Assembly (NCBI GenBank): GCA_026770615.1
Contig: MU631307.1
Coordinates: 1,130,134 to 1,140,993, forward strand
Reading direction: 5' to 3'
Length of the DNA stretch: 10,860 bases
From: Pavlovales sp. CCMP2436
Lineage: Eukaryota > Haptophyta > Pavlovophyceae > Pavlovales
A program made the translations under genes and the position numbers. Numbering within the stretch: the stretch's first letter is position 1; every line of letters begins with the position of its first letter. The notes under the pieces were generated by a model that was not told the origin of the DNA, did no database searches, and was given only the letters and a program-made list of their open reading frames with translations. This document shows, piece by piece, positions 7,665 to 10,860 of this stretch.

Positions 7665-8503
7665 GGGAGGGTCTAACTGCCCGCTCGCACTGCTCCGAAG
7701 TGCCCGAGTGTACGGCGTTGGCACCTTAGAAGCACGCTCGGCGCTGCGTCGGGAAGGAGGCTCAGCATGCTTGGCGCTGACGCGCCAATCACCCTGGGCC
7801 AACCCCCGGAGCCGCCGGCGCCGCCACCGACTTCGGAAGACTTCCCGTCGTCCGCTGCGCGCGCCGCCGACCGCTGCTCCTAGGTGCCCCCGTGTAGTAT
7901 TCTGACACCTGCCCGGGAAGCACCGGGCGCTGCGTCGGGAAGTGATCGGCGGCGCTCGGCGCCGGTGAGCCAATCGCCCTAAGTAAGCATTCGAAGCTGC
8001 CGGCCCTGCGCGCGGGGCTGCGCGACTGCCCATCGCCCGCTGCGCGCGCGCCAGCCGCTTGGTACCAAAATAACCGCCAACCACGCGTCCGGCCGCGGGC
8101 GGGCCGAGCGGTTGGCGCGGACGGCGGACGGGGCCAGTGCGCACGGCGCGAGTGTTCGTAGGGCCCACGCCGAGGCCCCAACCGGCGCGCAGCGTTCGGG
8201 CGGCCCCATAGCGGTGCGCGCAGCCCATTCGACGCGTCTGCGGCTCGGCGGCGCCAGGCGGATCCGGCATCGTAGGCGGGCCAGGCGCCGCGAGAGGATG
8301 GCGAGCGCGGCGAGCGCGGCCCGGCAATCAGGTTGAGGTTGTTGACCGCCGGCGGGCCTCTGGACCCACCCCCGCTAGCCGGCTCCTCGTCGCGCCACGG
8401 CCGCCACCGCAGCGCCGCCCGAGGCGGCCAGAGCCGCGGCCCCGCATTTCGAAAGGTTTTGAAATGTCCTTGGCGGTCCTGCCACCACCTAAAAAAATGG
8501 AGC
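7665..8503 (-). repeat. Long inverted repeat, right arm (~839 bp)
   Basis: Reverse-complement counterpart of 1429-2265. The last matching bases lie about 12 bp before the sulfotransferase start codon at 8516, so on this side the arm occupies the position of promoter and 5' UTR. On the plus strand it carries CCAAT boxes at 7785-7789 and 7970-7974 and many GC-box-like runs. The long frames that cross it in either direction show no domain and are treated as composition effects. Confidence 0.95.
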
Positions 8504-8507
8504 GCTG

Positions 8508-8519
8508 ACGCCACCATGC
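8508..8519 (+). promoter_or_regulatory. Kozak-type start context of the sulfotransferase
   Basis: The sequence GACGCCACCATG matches the vertebrate-style Kozak consensus at every upstream position and is immediately followed by a signal-peptide-like coding sequence. This supports ATG 8516 over ATG 8333 or other upstream ATGs in the same frame. Confidence 0.6.
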
Positions 8520-9677
8520 TTGCCATCGTCGCGATCCTGCTCACGCGGCTCCTGCCTGGCGCCACAGCTGGCACGCCTTCGGTCACCATGCTCGTCTCGT
8601 TTGGCCGCTCAGGATCGACGTTCGTCGCTAGTCTGCTCGGTAGCCACCCCGCGTTGGCCATGTCGGCGGGCGAGCCCTTCAACCCGGGCACAATAAACCC
8701 CAATCTCTCCCAAAGCCCCGCACTTTTTGCAAAGCTCTGCGCGAGGCTGGAGAGGAGCACGCGCAGCCTCGGGATCGCGCGCGTGCGCGCCTCTTCTTCG
8801 CGGCGCTCCGCACGCTGCCCTTATCGGCGTACGCGTGCAATGAAACGGCCGTGGCGGTGGTGGGCGTCAAGGTCTTTACTCTCAGCTCTGGGCGAGCGAG
8901 AAGTCGCCCAACCCTTGTGTCCAGCCGCAGCATCGGCGTGGGGATACTGGTTCTCACGAGGGCTATCGGGCTGCCTGCCCGCGCAACGTTGCGGTGCACG
9001 CATTGGCCGATGCCATGCCTACTACCTTAGCGATCGCGGCTGCGGCCGTCGGAGCTCGCGTGATACAGCTCGTGCGCGAGAACCGGCTAGCGCACTACAT
9101 GGCATTGCGAAGCGCGGCTCTTGGAGGGAATCAGCTCCATTGCCGTGTTGGCACCGAGTGTACGCGTCTCGCCGAGCGTATGCACATTCCGGTGATCAAC
9201 TCGTCCCGTGGCCAGCAGCCGCTCAGCCGCATCCCGCAGCCGCGTTGCGCGTCAGTGTGCGACGCGATGCCACTCATGGTAACTTCCAATCGCGAGACGC
9301 TGCAATACTTCAGCTTCCCATGGCGAGCGGCCCTTTCGGCCTCGCCGCTGCACTGCGCGACGCTGAACGACTACATCGACATCGCCATCCGCGAAGATGC
9401 GCTCACGACCAGCATGCTTCAGAACAAGGGCAACTCGGTGCTCGTCGTTTCGTACGAGTCGCTGCTTCCGAAGCTGCAGACAAAAGGTAACGAACATGCG
9501 ATCTGTTCTATGCTTGACTTCATCGGGCTAGCTTGCAGAGACGGGCGCGGAGCGCTGCTTGTGCGCGCTCGCACGCAGAGCCTGCACGTCGAACAGCCGG
9601 CGAAGGTAGTCTCAAACTATGCAGGGGTGAGCACCCACCTGTTCGGTCGACGAATGGGCTGGATGCTCGACTTCTAA
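8516..9677 (+). CDS. Sulfotransferase (PAPS-dependent), frame broken twice
   Basis: Sulfotransferases move sulfate from PAPS to a carbohydrate or other hydroxyl acceptor, usually in the Golgi lumen. The N-terminus MLAIVAILLTRLLPGATAG is a signal peptide or signal anchor. It is followed by the 5'-phosphosulfate loop SFGRSGSTFVASLL and then HPALAMSAGEPFN. Later come RVIQLVRENRLAHYM (3'-phosphate-binding region), VLVVSYESLLPKL and a C-terminus ending GWMLDF before TAA, typical of Stf0/NodH- and carbohydrate-type enzymes. The parts lie in three frames. The first shift is at the T5 run 8724-8728, where one more T would join to KALREAGEEHA. The second is at about 8872-8885, after VVGVK. With both bridged the protein is about 380 residues, a normal length. 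The gene may be intact with assembly errors or an unusual intron, or may be a recent pseudogene. Substrate unknown. Confidence 0.8.
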
Positions 9678-9826
9678 CATGAGAAGAACACGTGCTGTTC
9701 ACGATGTGCACCCGTGGGACTGGATTAGCGCGGGCTTTGACCAGGGGGGGGGAGGCTCAGACCAGCACAACATTCAGAGCAGTCAGACGCCAGCTTGAAT
9801 CCGGATATCAGAAATATATAGGGCGA
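9678..9826. other. Spacer downstream of the sulfotransferase, with a palindrome half-copy
   Basis: No gene is visible. 9772-9802 (ATTCAGA then GTCAGACGCCAGCTTGAATC) is a single-arm copy of the hairpin at 137-222; 21 bases are identical (9782-9802 with 147-167). A run of nine G occurs at about 9744-9752. Confidence 0.7.
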
Positions 9827-9964
9827 TACAGGGTGTCGCGGGCAGTAAGAAGCCGTTGTGTTAAGAAGCCGAGCCTCGTTTTTTGCATTGTTTGTATGTA
9901 ATGAGCTAAGAAGCTCAGCCTCAAGCTCAAAATTCGCCATTCTTCTTGTCTACGATCTTTTGTA
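9827..9964. mobile_element. MITE, family 1, copy C (inverted, decayed)
   Basis: It starts TACAGGGTGTCGCGGGCAGT and ends at TGTA 9964. It aligns along its whole length with the reverse complement of copies A and B, including TTAAGAA-C-GAGCC, TTTGCATTG-TTGTATGTAAT and GCCATTCTT. It is shorter (138 bp) and its right TIR has mutated most. Confidence 0.8.
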
Positions 9965-10000
9965 TATTAGTTCATGTGAAGACTTCGATAGCCTGCAATG

Positions 10001-10056
10001 TATATATCACGTTATATTGCACACACAAATATATATCACATTATGGCACACACAAA
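10001..10056 (+). repeat. Two ~28-bp tandem units
   Basis: TATATATCACGTTATATTGC plus ACACACAAA (10001-10029) is followed by TATATATCACATTATGGCAC plus ACACAAA (10030-10056): imperfect tandem units in AT-rich DNA. Confidence 0.7.
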
Positions 10057-10470
10057 ATGAATGAATAAACAAAGGAAAAGGCTGGCCGCATGGATACACA
10101 TAACACAATGGAGGGCAGAGAGTGAAGGGGGCAGGCGTTAGAGTAAGAGTGGGCATTCAGGGCAGAATGAAGGAGGGGAGAGGGAGGGGGGCATGTAGTA
10201 AATAAAGAAGTTGAAAAAAAAAGAAGAAAAAAAAAATGTTCGATAGGAGAAACGATTGGGTTGTTTAAGGCGTCGGGCGACTCAGCCTAAAGCGTGAGAC
10301 GGCCGCCGTTTGCAACTGCCTTTGTTTGGTTGGCAGTTGCCCGGATTCGGCCTAGTCCGGATTTGAATTCGTCTGCTGTCACGAGCTGTTACACATGTGT
10401 ACTCGCACCACATAGAACAAAATTCAGTAAATAAATAAATAAATAATAATAAATAATTTTCGTGTCAGCA
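10057..10470. other. Spacer upstream of the DUS3-like gene
   Basis: No gene is visible. It holds a purine-rich stretch (10110-10245, with A-runs at 10215-10238) and an AAAT microsatellite (10430-10456). A hairpin with 9-bp arms GCAACTGCC and GGCAGTTGC and an 11-nt loop lies at 10312-10340. The last part presumably carries the 5' UTR or promoter of the downstream gene. Confidence 0.5.
10312..10340. repeat. Small hairpin
   Basis: Perfect 9-bp arms GCAACTGCC (10312-10320) and GGCAGTTGC (10332-10340) flank an 11-nt T/G-rich loop. No function can be assigned. Confidence 0.6.
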
Positions 10471-10836
10471 ATGGAGGCCGCCCCTCCGGCCGTCCACGTG
10501 GAGATGGCATCTGCGCCAGACTGTGCCGCGACACCGGCCACCCCCGCCCGGGAGGAGGCGTCCACGATAGACCGGGCCGAGTTGCCGGCCGCCCCTGTCC
10601 GCGTGCCTGGCGTGGCCTCTGTCAAAGATGAGTTCCTACGGCTGAAGCCGAGCGCGACCGCCAACGCCGGCAGTGCGGCCGGGGGCGACGGCGGCGGGCT
10701 CGCTGGCGGGGGCGCGGCGGGCAGCACGGCCGAGCCTTCGGCTTCGGGAAGCAAGGCGGGTGCGGGCAACGACCACGACCGCAAGCGGAAGCGCGGCATG
10801 AACAAGCCCAACGAGCGCGACCACTTCAAGCCCAAG
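10471..10836 (+). CDS. First exon of a DUS3-like tRNA-dihydrouridine synthase (partial)
   Basis: DUS3 enzymes reduce U47 in the variable loop of tRNAs using a flavin cofactor and have an N-terminal extension before CCCH zinc fingers. The 122 residues seen have an Ala/Pro-rich start, then GVASVKDEFLRLKP (residues about 48-61), a Gly/Ala/Ser linker and DRKRKRGMNKPNERDHFKPK (103-122). The GVA-IK-E(F/Y)L and K(R)RG-NK-R signatures in that order are those of the eukaryotic DUS3 N-terminus. The zinc fingers and catalytic TIM barrel would lie beyond the window. The start ATG has G at -3 and +4. The exon likely ends at AAG|GTGGGG (10837), since the frame then runs into poly-G. The match rests on short motifs only. 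Confidence 0.5.
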
Positions 10837-10860
10837 GTGGGGGGGGGGGGGTTGGGGGGG
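10837..10860. other. G-rich window end, putative intron start or artefact
   Basis: After GT the sequence is G apart from two T. It may be a G-rich intron start, but as with the poly-G at the other end it probably marks a contig-end artefact. Confidence 0.5.

Noticed and set aside
1429..8503. Polinton/Maverick or retroelement bounded by long repeats
   Set aside because: No polymerase B, ATPase, capsid, reverse transcriptase or integrase of the retroviral type was found between the arms. The only enzyme present belongs to the smaller transposon with its own TIRs.
8333..8515. Upstream in-frame ATG at 8333 as the sulfotransferase start
   Set aside because: The extension is Arg/Pro-rich inverted-repeat sequence and would bury the signal peptide. 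ATG 8516 has an excellent start context and opens directly into the signal sequence.
7789..8760. 323-codon minus-strand frame across the right arm into the sulfotransferase
   Set aside because: Its first part is antisense to the sulfotransferase and the rest is the GC-rich arm. No motif supports it.
1..10860. tRNA, rRNA, CRISPR array or telomere repeats
   Set aside because: No TPsiC-type box with matching acceptor arms, no rRNA core motifs, no regularly spaced identical repeats with unique spacers, and no CCCTAA/TTAGGG array were seen. Single CCCTAA occurrences near 520 and 645 are isolated.

Overview
The window is eukaryotic nuclear DNA. Gene-like stretches are GC-rich with mostly G/C third codon positions and are split by GT-AG introns, while the DNA between them is AT-rich. 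I see no operons, Shine-Dalgarno sites, tRNA or rRNA. The composition, the Golgi-type sulfotransferase and the density of DNA-transposon debris would fit a GC-rich unicellular alga (haptophyte-like is a guess, not shown). Both ends are runs of G (1-68 and the last ~20 bases), probably contig-end artefacts.

Layout: 69-1428 is gene-poor and repeat-rich, with an 86-bp hairpin (137-222), two adjacent copies of one MITE (662-820, 844-1013) and a 28-bp direct repeat (615-642, 1288-1315). An ~838-bp inverted repeat follows, with arms at 1429-2265 and 7665-8503 that are almost identical in their core. Between the arms lie a pyrimidine tract (2259-2420), a 500-bp TIR element (2435-2934), several short exon-like plus-strand pieces (2599-3390 and 7467-7632), and a 3.9-kb DNA transposon (3423-7333). 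The transposon has 28-bp TIRs, a TGAT target-site duplication and, on the minus strand, a degenerate RNase-H-fold (DDE-type) transposase gene with two introns. Its reading frame is broken by four in-frame TAG codons, about four frameshifts and a 140-bp tandem duplication.

Right of the second arm, 8516-9677 encodes a secreted or Golgi-anchored sulfotransferase with both PAPS-binding signatures, split over three reading frames. Then come a repeat-rich spacer containing a third, inverted copy of the MITE (9827-9964) and, from 10471 to the edge, the first exon of a gene resembling the N-terminus of tRNA-dihydrouridine(47) synthase (DUS3).

The genes do not form a pathway. The region reads as a nest of mobile elements inserted between two ordinary nuclear genes. 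The points most worth following up are the complete TIR/TSD/transposase element, the inverted-repeat arm that stops about 12 bp before the sulfotransferase ATG, and a 14-nt GT...AG segment whose removal restores the sulfotransferase frame.
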